A DNA stretch of 64,000 nucleotides from Chengkuizengella axinellae (GTDB lineage: Bacteria > Bacillota > Bacilli > Paenibacillales > KCTC-33759). How positions within the stretch are numbered: position 1 is the stretch's first letter; the number at the start of each line of letters is the position of its first letter. Shown piece by piece: positions 36,082 to 44,719 of this stretch. The DNA lies in NCBI RefSeq assembly GCF_030730905.1, contig NZ_JAVAMP010000002.1, positions 558,001 through 622,000 of the forward strand, given 5' to 3'. The position numbers were made by a program, and so were the translations under genes. Under the pieces are notes generated by a model, which was not told the DNA's origin, ran no database searches, and worked only from the letters and a program-made list of their open reading frames with translations.

Positions 36082-36182
36082 AGAGTCTGCTGAACCGATG
36101 GTTTTACATTGTTAGTTTGGTTATCTATACTTGTAGATACAACCCATTAAAAAAAATTATACTCAAGGATTCAACAAACTCT
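36082..36182. repeat. 101-bp inverted-repeat element, MITE-like or bidirectional hairpin
   Basis: AGAGTCTGCTGAA (36082-36094) and TTCAACAAACTCT (36170-36182) are 13-bp inverted ends with two mismatches. Inside are AACC/GGTT-like stretches and a smaller hairpin TATCTA...TAGATA near 36123-36138. No coding sequence fits inside. The flanks are AT-rich and I see no clear target-site duplication. The wider 500-bp gap (35963-36465) otherwise shows only AT-rich promoter-like sequence. Confidence 0.4.
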
Positions 36183-36465
36183 ATACACCATTATATGTAA
36201 GTAGGGATAAACTTGTATAATGGTTTCGCCTATAAAAACCACTAAAAATAAAAATTAGTTGATTTGACCTAATTTATTTAAACCATAATTCCGTTCCGCG
36301 CACTTTCTTGATGACATCTAAAGCAAGTGATTTGATGGGAAATGAGGTTATTTAGTTGTATCAGTTTGAAAGAGAATTATTTATAATATAGTAGTACACT
36401 TTACCAACACCTAAATTAATTTAAATAATCAAATAACTCAAATCTCGAAAATTGGAGAATTGAAA

Positions 36466-37254
36466 GTGGGATACATGATGAAGGAAAATACAAAACGAGA
36501 TAAACTCATTCTGTTCATTTTCAGCGCGGTAGTTATCATTTTATTATTAAACATGATAGTTTGGTTTTCTCTAGGGATTTTTAAAGACTATAAATATGAA
36601 AAGTTAAAAGCTTCAAACGGAGTTGAATTACATGTACTACAAACTGATCCTAACTATATAAGCTTTAAAACAATAAATGAAAATGTATCAGAGGCTGAGT
36701 TAATTGGTATCAATGGAGGTTTCTTTTATGAATCTTTTTTGTTAAGCATTGCTGTTGAGGACGGCACCCCTGCAAATGGAGAAGTAAATAAATATGGCTC
36801 TGGATGGTTTAATGAAAAATATGCAAGAGGTACTTTGGTATTTGATAAAGTAACAAATAAGTTTGCTATCCAAGTTGTAAAAAGCACCGATGAAATTAAT
36901 ATAACAGACAGATCAAAATATTGGGCTCATGGCGGGGTAAGTATGAGTTTGCAAAATGAAGAGCACTGGAAGGAGCGAAAAGAGGAGGAAGCTCTACCTT
37001 ATCCTGATGGCCAACATTTACGAAGCGGTTTGGTTTTTGACCGAGAAGGAAATGTATATTTAATTGTTAGTTCAACAAAATCTACTGCTGATTTATTTCG
37101 AGATGCTGTATTGGAGAAGGTCGCTGTTGGTGTTCTTGTGGATGGGATATTTTTAGATGGAGATGGATCATCCCAGTTATATAGTGATGAAGTGAAACTA
37201 GCGGGGGATAGTAGAGATGTAGTGCAAATGATTGTAATTTCAAATAAAGATTAA
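36466..37254 (+). CDS. Membrane-anchored phosphodiester glycosidase (NAGPA/DUF2233 domain)
   Basis: About 262 residues. One N-terminal transmembrane helix (about 15-38) anchors the protein, with the domain outside. The NAGPA-type domain shows GINGGFF near residue 86 and DGIFLDGDGSSQLY near the C-terminus, both hallmarks of phosphodiester glycosidases that remove N-acetylglucosamine or similar sugars linked through phosphate. A wall polymer is a plausible target. GGAG at 36454-36457 supports GTG 36466; ATG 36475 is another option. Confidence 0.75.
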   Translation: MGYMMKENTKRDKLILFIFSAVVIILLLNMIVWFSLGIFKDYKYEKLKASNGVELHVLQTDPNYISFKTINENVSEAELIGINGGFFYESFLLSIAVEDGTPANGEVNKYGSGWFNEKYARGTLVFDKVTNKFAIQVVKSTDEINITDRSKYWAHGGVSMSLQNEEHWKERKEEEALPYPDGQHLRSGLVFDREGNVYLIVSSTKSTADLFRDAVLEKVAVGVLVDGIFLDGDGSSQLYSDEVKLAGDSRDVVQMIVISNKD

Positions 37255-37402
37255 CAGTTATTTTCAAACTCTTGATCAAAGGTCGTTTGATTATTATCTA
37301 ATTAGTCAACTGGAATTTAATCATTAATGGCTATATCTTATTAAGTTTTTCAATCTTATTTCTTGCAAGAGGTTTTAAAAATTGGTGATTAAATAAAAAT
37401 GA

Positions 37403-37426
37403 AAAGCTCAGAGTTAACTGAGCTTT
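37403..37426 (-). terminator. Intrinsic terminator downstream of the last ABC permease
   Basis: AAAGCTCAG (37403-37411) and CTGAGCTTT (37418-37426) form a perfect 9-bp stem; on the minus strand a T-rich run follows. The same GCTCAG/CTGAGC core recurs in the terminators at 39676-39698 and, with one end pair changed, at 43174-43199. Confidence 0.85.
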
Positions 37427-37477
37427 AGTGAGTATCGTAATTTATTAATTAATTATAAATCAACGACCAATATGAAA

Positions 37478-38599
37478 TTAACTTACTTGCCTCTTCTTTT
37501 GAATAGGATACAATAAAAGGGCGAAAATGACAGTAACTAACACAAACACGATGGTAACTACATAAGGTTCTAAAATGATGGTCCCGAATATGTTATAAGT
37601 TTTAAAACTTACAAAAAAATGATCAACTGTCATTAAATAAATATAACCATAGCGAATATAGTTTTCAAAATTTGTTATTGAAAAACCATATAAAATCAAA
37701 GGTATGACAAATATGATACTGCTAATGATAATGGACTGTACGGAAGTTTTACTTAAGGATGAAATCAATATAATAAGAATGGCAAATCCGATTGAAAATA
37801 AAGTATGCAATATCATCTGAGTTGAAAAATATTCTAATAAGTTAAATGCATAAGGTGATTCATTAAATCTCATTATTTTTTGTAAAGGTGAATCCCATCC
37901 TTGACCAGTATATAATAAAGTGTTGATACCAACATTGTATATGATTTGAATACCGACGATGAATAATACATAGATGACAGCAGCCAACAATTTTGCTGAA
38001 GTTACCTTTTTACGACCATGAGTCGAACTTAAAATAATTTGATTCATTCCAGTTCCTGTTTCTTTGGAAAAAACAGATGATAATCCTATAATAAGCAATA
38101 AGGCTGTAAAGATTACAAAAAATGTTTCTAAATTATCAATGATATTAGTTGGACCTAAGTTAAACATGGTTGTATTTAGATCGACTTTTTCTAACATTGA
38201 AAGTTTAAGCTCTAATTCCTCATAATTAGTTCCATTGCTGTTGTTTAAACTTTGTATCTCCTGTTCTAAAGCAGCTTTTCTCTCTTTAAAGTTTGAGTAT
38301 TCAAAGTCTTCAAATAATATATTTGATATCGTATTACCATAAGCTTTCTCTTTTGGTGAGGATAAATTTTCAACATCCATCTTGTTTAATTCATCTTTTA
38401 GCTTGGATATTCTTTCTTCTGAAAGGTCACCTTCTAATTTATCCCACGCAGCAACTGTATCTTCTACAGAATCTCCATAAGATGTAGAAGTTGAGGATAG
38501 TGTGATGGCGGACAAACCTAAGAAAATAATGATTAAGGTAATCCATATGCTTTTTTGACTAAAAATTTTATAAAGTTCAAATTTTAATAAGGATCTCAT
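37478..38599 (-). CDS. ABC permease of the ECF-sigma cluster, copy 3
   Basis: 373 residues, ABC-2-like. The first helix starts right after FELYKIFSQKSIWITL. A long outer segment of about 130 residues with charged, coiled-coil-like sequence (LEGDLSEERISKLKDELNKMD) precedes five more helices. GMNQIILSSTHGRKKVTSAKLLAA is the cytoplasmic loop that should contact the ATPase. It is clearly paralogous to copies 1 and 2. The start codon overlaps the end of the ATPase by 4 bases, so the two are translated as a pair. Confidence 0.85.
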   Translation of the reverse strand: MRSLLKFELYKIFSQKSIWITLIIIFLGLSAITLSSTSTSYGDSVEDTVAAWDKLEGDLSEERISKLKDELNKMDVENLSSPKEKAYGNTISNILFEDFEYSNFKERKAALEQEIQSLNNSNGTNYEELELKLSMLEKVDLNTTMFNLGPTNIIDNLETFFVIFTALLLIIGLSSVFSKETGTGMNQIILSSTHGRKKVTSAKLLAAVIYVLFIVGIQIIYNVGINTLLYTGQGWDSPLQKIMRFNESPYAFNLLEYFSTQMILHTLFSIGFAILIILISSLSKTSVQSIIISSIIFVIPLILYGFSITNFENYIRYGYIYLMTVDHFFVSFKTYNIFGTIILEPYVVTIVFVLVTVIFALLLYPIQKKRQVS

Positions 38600-39468
38600 T
38601 TTATCTCCTCCTGATCGAAATAATATAAATATAAATCTTCTAAGTTAGGTGCAGCTTGGAGTGCTCTGGCATCCGGTTTTTCCTCAGCAATGATTCTAAG
38701 ACCTACTCCATCATTTTGTCTAACAATGTTTCCAACCTTATATACTGATTGAAAGTTAGGTACTTCGTTTTCATTAACGGTTACGGTCCACACTTTATCC
38801 TTTATATGCTCAAGTAATATTTCTGGACTATTTTTATGAATTAATTGTCCCGATTTTAATACAATAATTTCTTTAGCGATAAATTCAATGTCCGATACTA
38901 TGTGTGTAGATAGTAATACAATTCGATCTTTTGAAATTGAAGATAATAGGTTTCTGAAACGAATTCGTTCCTTCGGGTCTAGTCCTGAAGTAGGCTCGTC
39001 CACAATTAACACTTTTGGATCATTTAAAAGTGCCTGCGCTATACCTATACGTTGTTTCATTCCACCTGAGTATTTTCCTACTTTTCTTTTGGAATGTTCT
39101 GATAGGTTAACGACTTCTAATAACTCATCCACTTTTTTCTTAGCCTGCTCTTTTTCAATTCCTTTTAAAGAAGCAATATACATTAAATATTTTTCAGCAG
39201 TGAAGTTTTTATATAGTCCAATATACTGGGGTAAATACCCAATGACATCACGATATTTATCATCCAGTACATCTATATCTTTTCCTTCAAACAAAATACG
39301 ACCTGAGGAAGGTTTTAATAATGTAACTAACATTCTCATTAATGTAGTTTTTCCAGCTCCATTAGCGCCTAGAAATCCATATACCCCTTCTGTTAAATCA
39401 AATGAAACATTGTTTACAGCTAATTTATCTTTAAATTGTTTAGATACGTTCTCAACAGATAATTTCAA
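38596..39468 (-). CDS. ABC ATPase of the ECF-sigma cluster, copy 2
   Basis: About 290 residues. Walker A is GFLGANGAGKTTLM, signature YSGGMKQRIGIAQ, Walker B VLIVDEPTSGLDP, switch LSTHIVSDIEF. The C-terminal 80 residues (VWTVTVNENEVPNFQ, LEDLYLYYFDQEE) resemble YxlF-type exporter ATPases. It differs from copy 1 at only about 25 positions by eye. AAAGGAGTG and the matching layout of copy 1 support the TTG at 39468 as start, with GTG 39477 as an alternative. Confidence 0.85.
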   Translation of the reverse strand: MKLSVENVSKQFKDKLAVNNVSFDLTEGVYGFLGANGAGKTTLMRMLVTLLKPSSGRILFEGKDIDVLDDKYRDVIGYLPQYIGLYKNFTAEKYLMYIASLKGIEKEQAKKKVDELLEVVNLSEHSKRKVGKYSGGMKQRIGIAQALLNDPKVLIVDEPTSGLDPKERIRFRNLLSSISKDRIVLLSTHIVSDIEFIAKEIIVLKSGQLIHKNSPEILLEHIKDKVWTVTVNENEVPNFQSVYKVGNIVRQNDGVGLRIIAEEKPDARALQAAPNLEDLYLYYFDQEEIK

Positions 39469-39572
39469 TTTCAGCACTCCTTTTGAATAGATTGATATTT
39501 CATAAAAGACTCGACGGTAATTCGAGAGATTCCATTAAGTGTTTTCTTCGTTGCTGTTTATTAGCTCCCACA

Positions 39573-39610
39573 TAATAAAACGATCTAAGTTTAAAAAAGA
39601 TTTAAATTTA
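39573..39610 (-). promoter_or_regulatory. Candidate ECF-sigma promoter ahead of ATPase copy 2
   Basis: On the minus strand: AAATTTAAATC, 16 bases, CGTTTTATTA, in the + strand interval 39573-39610. The upstream box and the 16-base spacing are the same as in the promoters of the sigma gene and ATPase copy 1. The -10-like part differs from them at two positions. Confidence 0.55.
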
Positions 39611-39675
39611 TTTATGAATGAAAAATTTTCAAATTAACACTCAGTGCTGCACATTGAGTAGGGAATCGGACAAGG

Positions 39676-39698
39676 AAAAAGCTCAGATTATACTGAGC
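39676..39698 (-). terminator. Intrinsic terminator between the two ATPase-permease pairs
   Basis: GCTCAG (39681-39686) and CTGAGC (39693-39698) form a 6-bp stem, followed on the minus strand by five T. It ends the transcript of ATPase 1 and permease 2. Confidence 0.75.
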
Positions 39699-39753
39699 CT
39701 TAATGTCATTTTTAAGATGAATGTGAATCCTTAATAGGGAAGGTTGCAGGATG

Positions 39754-40869
39754 TTAGCTTACTTGTTTTCTATTTATGATTGGGTACAGCAATAATGTGA
39801 AAACAATAGAAATAATTGTAAAAACAATGGATGCTGCAATTGGTTCTAATACAGGTGTTCCGAAGATATGAAAAACTTCAAAGAATCTAAAAAATTCATC
39901 CACTTTCATCATATTGTAATAGCTATATCGGATAAAATCTTCTAAACCACTAATTCGGAAACTGGACAAAATCAATGGTAAGATAAATAGGATACTGCTA
40001 ATGATAATTGACTTTACAGAAGTTTTACTTAAAGAAGAAATCAACAAAATCAACATAGCAAATCCGAGTGCAAACAAAGTATGCAACATCATTTGAACCG
40101 AAAAATACTCTAATAGGTTAAATGCATAAGGTGAGTCGCGAAATATATCTAATTTATGAATAGGTGAACTCCATCCTTGACTTGTATATAACATCGTATT
40201 TATGCCAATATTTATTATGAACTGAATTCCAATGATGAATGTTACATAGACGACAGCTGCAAACAACTTTGCTGAAGTTACCTTTTTACGACCATGCTTT
40301 GAGCTTAAAAGGATTTGATTCATTCCGGTTGTTGCTTCGTTTGAAAAGATCGTTGATAATCCAATGATGAGCAGTATACCTGTGAAGATTGTGCCAACTC
40401 CGAGAAACGCTATAATACCTAAAGGTCCTTCACTGTATGTTGTTTCATTAAAGTTAATTTTTTCTAACATGGAATGTTCAAGTGTCAATTGCTCATATTT
40501 TGCACCACTTGCATTACTTATATTCTGCATTTCTTGTTCTAAAGCAATTTTCTTTTCATTTATTCTTTCTTTAGCGTCATATTCAGATATTATTTTCATT
40601 AAAGTAACTCTGTATGAAAACTCTTCTGATGTACTTGAACTAACATCCATTTCATTCAATTCTTCTTGCAATTTTGTTATTCTTTCTTTAGATAGATCCC
40701 CTTCAAGCTTTTCGTAAGCTGCTTTTGTGTGCTCTTTAGTGACTCCAATTGATTGTGATGATGAAAACATCATTAGAAGAGGCAACCCTATAAAAATGAT
40801 AAGAAAAGTGATCCATACACTTTTTTGAGTAAAAATTTTGTAAAGTTCAAATTTAAATAATGATCTCAT
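39754..40869 (-). CDS. ABC permease of the ECF-sigma cluster, copy 2
   Basis: 371 residues with the same plan as copy 3: FELYKIFTQKSVWITFLII, a charged outer loop (LEGDLSKERITKLQEELNEMDV), the loop GMNQILLSSKHGRKKVTSAKLFAA and five C-terminal helices including SPYAFNLLEYFSVQMMLHTL. It is more similar to copy 3 than to copy 1, which fits a duplication of the ATPase-permease unit. The start overlaps the stop of ATPase copy 1 by 4 bases. Confidence 0.85.
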   Translation of the reverse strand: MRSLFKFELYKIFTQKSVWITFLIIFIGLPLLMMFSSSQSIGVTKEHTKAAYEKLEGDLSKERITKLQEELNEMDVSSSTSEEFSYRVTLMKIISEYDAKERINEKKIALEQEMQNISNASGAKYEQLTLEHSMLEKINFNETTYSEGPLGIIAFLGVGTIFTGILLIIGLSTIFSNEATTGMNQILLSSKHGRKKVTSAKLFAAVVYVTFIIGIQFIINIGINTMLYTSQGWSSPIHKLDIFRDSPYAFNLLEYFSVQMMLHTLFALGFAMLILLISSLSKTSVKSIIISSILFILPLILSSFRISGLEDFIRYSYYNMMKVDEFFRFFEVFHIFGTPVLEPIAASIVFTIISIVFTLLLYPIINRKQVS

Positions 40870-41741
40870 TTAATCATCTCCTCCTGATCAAAATAATATA
40901 AATATAAGTCTTCTAAGTTTGGTGCAGCTTGAATTGCTCTGGCATCTGGTCTATCTTCAGCAATGATTCTAAGACCTACTCCATCATTTTGTCTCACGAT
41001 ATTTCCGACCTTAAAGGCAGCTTGAAATTTGGGGACTTCATTTTCATCAACAGTTACTGTCCATACTTTGTCCTTAATTTTATCAAGTAATGATTCAGGA
41101 TGATCTTTATGAATTAATTGTCCAGCTTTTATTACAATGATTTCTTTAGCGATAAATTCAATGTCTGAGACGATGTGTGTAGACAATAATACAATTCGGT
41201 CTTTTGAAATAGAGGACAACAGATTACGGAATCGGATTCGTTCCTTTGGATCTAGTCCCGCAGTAGGTTCATCTACAATCAATACTTTAGGGTCATTTAA
41301 AAGAGCTTGTGCAATCCCTATACGTTGCTTCATCCCGCCTGAGTATTTGCCTACTTTTCTTTTTCGATGTTCTGATAAATTCACGACTTCTAATAACTCG
41401 TCTACTTTTTTCATGGCTTTTTCTTTTTCAATCCCTTTAAGTGAAGCAATATACATTAAATATTTTTCAGCAGTGAAGTTTTTGTATAATCCAATATACT
41501 GGGGTAAATACCCAATGACATCACGATATTTTTCATCTAGTACATCAATATCTTTTCCATTAAACAGAATACGACCTGATGATGGTTTTAATAGAGTGAC
41601 TAACATTCTCATTAATGTAGTTTTACCAGCTCCATTAGCTCCTAAAAATCCATATACACCTTCCGTTAAATCAAATGAAACATTGCTTACGGCTAATTTA
41701 TCTTTAAATTGTTTAGATACATTTTCTACCTTTAGTTTCAA
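40866..41741 (-). CDS. ABC ATPase of the ECF-sigma cluster, copy 1
   Basis: About 291 residues, nearly the same protein as copy 2 (GFLGANGAGKTTLM, YSGGMKQRIGIAQ, VLIVDEPTAGLDP, LSTHIVSDIEF). Most differences lie in the C-terminal third. GAGGTG six bases ahead marks TTG 41741 as the start; the frame upstream to 41783 would reach almost to the promoter at 41797 and has no ribosome binding site. The high similarity at DNA level points to a recent duplication or ongoing gene conversion. Confidence 0.85.
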   Translation of the reverse strand: MKLKVENVSKQFKDKLAVSNVSFDLTEGVYGFLGANGAGKTTLMRMLVTLLKPSSGRILFNGKDIDVLDEKYRDVIGYLPQYIGLYKNFTAEKYLMYIASLKGIEKEKAMKKVDELLEVVNLSEHRKRKVGKYSGGMKQRIGIAQALLNDPKVLIVDEPTAGLDPKERIRFRNLLSSISKDRIVLLSTHIVSDIEFIAKEIIVIKAGQLIHKDHPESLLDKIKDKVWTVTVDENEVPKFQAAFKVGNIVRQNDGVGLRIIAEDRPDARAIQAAPNLEDLYLYYFDQEEMIK

Positions 41742-41796
41742 GTTAAGCACCTCTTTTTGAATTATTAATTTTCTAGCTATCAATCAGGCGTTCACA

Positions 41797-41834
41797 TAGT
41801 ATAACGACGATGGTTTGAAAATGATTTAATTTGT
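41797..41834 (-). promoter_or_regulatory. Candidate ECF-sigma promoter ahead of ATPase copy 1
   Basis: On the minus strand: AAATTAAATC, 16 bases, CGTTATACTA, in the + strand interval 41797-41834. The -10-like box matches that of the sigma gene exactly over ten bases, and the distance between boxes is the same. Confidence 0.6.
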
Positions 41835-41876
41835 AGAATGTTATTTATTGTAATTGCCTACATCCAGTATTCATCA

Positions 41877-43025
41877 CTAGATTACTTCCTTTCTTTCATA
41901 GGTGCGATAAAGCAACCATGTGAAAAAGAGAGTAGTTAAAACAAATACAGTGGGTATCGCAATCGATCCTAATACAGGTGATTCAAAGAAATTAAATACT
42001 TTAAATCGATTAAAAAGTACATCTACTTTCATTAGATAAGTGTAACTATATTGAATAATGGTATCTATTTGAATGAACTTAGCTACTTGAACGACATTAC
42101 TCATTTGAATGAGGTTAAAAAACGATAACATCATTGGAGCTACAAACACAACACTGCTAATAATAATCGAATGATAGTTGTTTTTGCATAAATTAGAAAT
42201 CAATAATACAAAGATGGCAAAACCTATAGAAAACAAAGTATGCAATATCATTTGGATTGAAAAATACTCAAAAAGATTCAGTGAATAAGGTGACAACATA
42301 AATGAAGATGACTTTTGAAGAGGAACCAACCACCCATCATTTCCATATAAAAAAGAATAAATTCCCCAATTATATAAGAGTTGCACACCTATGATTGAAA
42401 TTACAAAAAAGACTGCGGTGATGATTTTGGCTGAAACTAATTTATTACGCCCATTTTTTGAGCTTAAAATCAGTTGATCCATTCCAGTAACATCTTCGTT
42501 TGAAAATATGCTGGATAACCCAATCAAAATTAGAATCCCTGTAATCATATATCCAAAAGCAGAGACATAATCCATCATTTTTTCAGGTCCTTTATGAAAA
42601 TAAGTTTCATTTAAATCAATCTGCTCTAACATTAATTTCTGAAGGAGTAAGCTTTCATAGTTAAACCCAGTAGCTATTGTAAGGTCTTGTTCTATTCTCG
42701 ATATTAAATTGTCATAATATTCTATATCCTCATATTCAGACATAGTTTCAATAAGGGCACTTCCATAAGCTAGATCTTCCTTTGAACTACTTTTTTTTGT
42801 TCTACTTTCAAACTCCTGTTCTTGCCGTTCATATTTTTCCTTAGAAAGCTTCCCCTCTACTTGTTTGTAAGCAGATATCATTTCTTGTTTTCCATAATAA
42901 AAAGAACTTGAAAAGGTGCTATAAAGAGTTAATGTGGATAGAACAAGTAAAATCAGCGCAAAAACGATTAGCACACTTTTCTGGCTGAAAATTTTATATA
43001 ATTCAAATTTTAATAATGCTTTCAT
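41877..43025 (-). CDS. ABC permease of the ECF-sigma cluster, copy 1 (unpaired)
   Basis: 382 residues, same architecture as the other two permeases (FELYKIFSQKSVLIVFALILL, charged outer loop, GMDQLILSSKNGRNKLVSAKIITA, SPYSLNLFEYFSIQMILHTL) but the most diverged of the three. It has no ATPase of its own directly ahead and probably shares copy 1. AAAGGAG precedes the ATG. The 286-bp gap upstream (43026-43311) holds the terminator of the sigma operon and a partial -10-like match (GTATAAC at 43090-43096 on the + strand), but not the full bipartite ECF promoter. Confidence 0.85.
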   Translation of the reverse strand: MKALLKFELYKIFSQKSVLIVFALILLVLSTLTLYSTFSSSFYYGKQEMISAYKQVEGKLSKEKYERQEQEFESRTKKSSSKEDLAYGSALIETMSEYEDIEYYDNLISRIEQDLTIATGFNYESLLLQKLMLEQIDLNETYFHKGPEKMMDYVSAFGYMITGILILIGLSSIFSNEDVTGMDQLILSSKNGRNKLVSAKIITAVFFVISIIGVQLLYNWGIYSFLYGNDGWLVPLQKSSSFMLSPYSLNLFEYFSIQMILHTLFSIGFAIFVLLISNLCKNNYHSIIISSVVFVAPMMLSFFNLIQMSNVVQVAKFIQIDTIIQYSYTYLMKVDVLFNRFKVFNFFESPVLGSIAIPTVFVLTTLFFTWLLYRTYERKEVI

Positions 43026-43173
43026 GGTGTTTACTCCTTTTAGAAAGTACCTAATTATGGTTTGTACATATCGTTTTTATTTTATCCATGTATAACTTAA
43101 AGGTTCTTTAAATATATAATTGGAAAAACGTATATGTTAAAAAATTCTCATGATGATCATGTCATTTTTTAAT

Positions 43174-43199
43174 AAAAAAAACTCAGCAATAGAGCTGAG
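43174..43199 (-). terminator. Intrinsic terminator after the sigma and membrane-protein genes
   Basis: CTCAGC (43182-43187) and GCTGAG (43194-43199) form the stem; on the minus strand seven T follow. It is related in sequence to the other two terminators of the cluster. Confidence 0.8.
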
Positions 43200-43311
43200 C
43201 AAAAGAAAGGAAGTGTTTCTAACTAAAGAAAAATATAAACTACATAAATCATAAACAGAAGGGTGTCCAGTCCTCTGTACTCTTTACAACGATCCATCTT
43301 TAGTAAAAGTT

Positions 43312-44127
43312 TTAATTTACTTCAAAAAACATCTCATCTTTTGAAGTTTTTTTAATTTGATTTGCAAAAAAGAATATGGAAACAGCCATTAACAGCAAGT
43401 AAAAAGTAAAATGTATGGATTCAAAATAATTTATTATATTAGGAGTCATTGAATATGAAATTGCAAATGAAATCCATACTAACATAATAATAGGCGCTGC
43501 AAAGTTATTTTTAAATTTCATGGTTATAAATAAACCAATGGAAGAAACAAAAGTAAATGGAATGATCCAGTACAAAAATAATTTTACTAACATAATGTGT
43601 TCACTGAAAAATAATTGTAATAAAGCAATTAAACTAACACTTAAAAATAAATTATAGGTTCCTACCATAAACATTTTTGAAAACATAAGCTGCTGTCCCG
43701 TGTATTTAAAGGTTTGTTCTAGTTCTAACATATTGGAATCTCTCCCTCTAAATACTTCAATCAATCCAAGAATAAATGGGATAGGTGAAAGCAGCATAAC
43801 AGAGGCATAGGGTTGATTATTATATATCCCAGTTTCTGCTGTAAAAGCATTATAAGTTGAAAGAAAACCAATAATAAAAAAAGCCAAGTTTAAAAGCCAA
43901 AATGTTTTACTGATGAATAAGGTTTCCTTGAATGAAAAACGAAGTAGTTCTCCATAAATTTGAAAAAAGCTCTTCTTTTTTGTTTTTTCTGGCACGTAAG
44001 TGCGTAATACATCAACTGTATGGTTGACTTGAGCAGAGTTTGGGTATTCAATTGTGTATTCATCAAGCATTTTCATTAATTCAGGATCTTCAAATTCCTT
44101 AAGATCCAACTCATCTTTGCGTTTCAA
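43312..44127 (-). CDS. Polytopic membrane protein, candidate anti-sigma factor or sensor
   Basis: 271 residues. The first 90 are soluble and charged (DLKEFEDPELMKMLDEYTIE, VDVLRTYVPEKTKKKS), followed by about six transmembrane helices. No known anti-sigma domain is visible. Its place directly after the ECF sigma gene (20-base gap, same transcript, followed by a terminator) and its soluble N-terminus facing the cytoplasm suggest it holds the sigma factor at the membrane. The membrane half has some similarity in feel to ABC-2 permeases, so a transporter-derived sensor is possible. Start is TTG with GGAGGG ahead. Confidence 0.65.
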   Translation of the reverse strand: MKRKDELDLKEFEDPELMKMLDEYTIEYPNSAQVNHTVDVLRTYVPEKTKKKSFFQIYGELLRFSFKETLFISKTFWLLNLAFFIIGFLSTYNAFTAETGIYNNQPYASVMLLSPIPFILGLIEVFRGRDSNMLELEQTFKYTGQQLMFSKMFMVGTYNLFLSVSLIALLQLFFSEHIMLVKLFLYWIIPFTFVSSIGLFITMKFKNNFAAPIIMLVWISFAISYSMTPNIINYFESIHFTFYLLLMAVSIFFFANQIKKTSKDEMFFEVN

Positions 44128-44147
44128 AGGATTCCCTCCTTTTACAA

Positions 44148-44702
44148 TTAATTCACCTTTGTGTGTTGTTTTAGTGATGATTTTAGTTTAGAAAGTCCTT
44201 GTTTTAATCTAGACTTTACTGTGGATTCATTTGCATCTGTTATTTTAGCAATCTCTTTGATTTTCAAGTCGTGATAATACTTTAGTAATATCGCTTCTTT
44301 TTGATAATCCGGCAGTTCATCAATGGCTTGTTTTATCTCCTTTCGTTTTTCTTTATTTTCAAATATATAATGGATGTCTCTTGAATCAGAGGGGATTTGA
44401 TCATCAAGTTCGTCTATTTTGGAAGCTGTACGAAAAGATTTTGATTTAAAGTAATCCCTGCAATGATTCACTGCGATGGTGAACAGCCAACTTTTAAAAT
44501 TGCCTTTTTTCGTTGAGTAGGATGGAATGTTCTTCATCATTTTAATAAAAACCTCTTGAGTCAAATCGTATGCCAAATGTTTATCCCCAGTTTTTCTGTA
44601 AATAAATGCGTAAATGATATTGTAATATTTCTTGACCAAAACCTCAGTTGCAGCATCACTTCCGCCTTGTATTTCTTGAATAAGTTCGTGATCTGTGGCC
44701 AA
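44148..44702 (-). CDS. ECF family RNA polymerase sigma factor
   Basis: About 184 residues. Region 2 includes YYNIIYAFIYRKTGDKHLAYDLTQEVFIKMMKNI and the promoter-melting part FKSWLFTIAVNHCRDYFK. Region 4 is LPDYQKEAILLKYYHDLKIKEIAKITDANESTVKSRLKQGLSKLK. There is no C-terminal sensor extension. GAGGTG followed by six bases indicates TTG 44702 as start; GTG 44711 overlaps the ribosome binding site. The candidate promoter lies only about 20 bases upstream, so the leader is very short. It probably controls itself and the ABC genes downstream. Confidence 0.85.
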   Translation of the reverse strand: MATDHELIQEIQGGSDAATEVLVKKYYNIIYAFIYRKTGDKHLAYDLTQEVFIKMMKNIPSYSTKKGNFKSWLFTIAVNHCRDYFKSKSFRTASKIDELDDQIPSDSRDIHYIFENKEKRKEIKQAIDELPDYQKEAILLKYYHDLKIKEIAKITDANESTVKSRLKQGLSKLKSSLKQHTKVN

Positions 44703-44719
44703 TTTGTTCACCTCTCTGG

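Noticed and set aside
38888-39490. Long plus-strand ORF of 200 codons opposite ATPase copy 2 (a similar one lies at 41137-41760 opposite copy 1)
   Set aside because: Both are antisense shadows of the highly conserved ATPase genes; they appear twice only because the ATPase gene is duplicated.
43026-43170. A fourth ECF promoter ahead of the first permease
   Set aside because: Only GTATAAC of the -10-like box is present; the AAATC box is missing at the required distance, so I did not count it.
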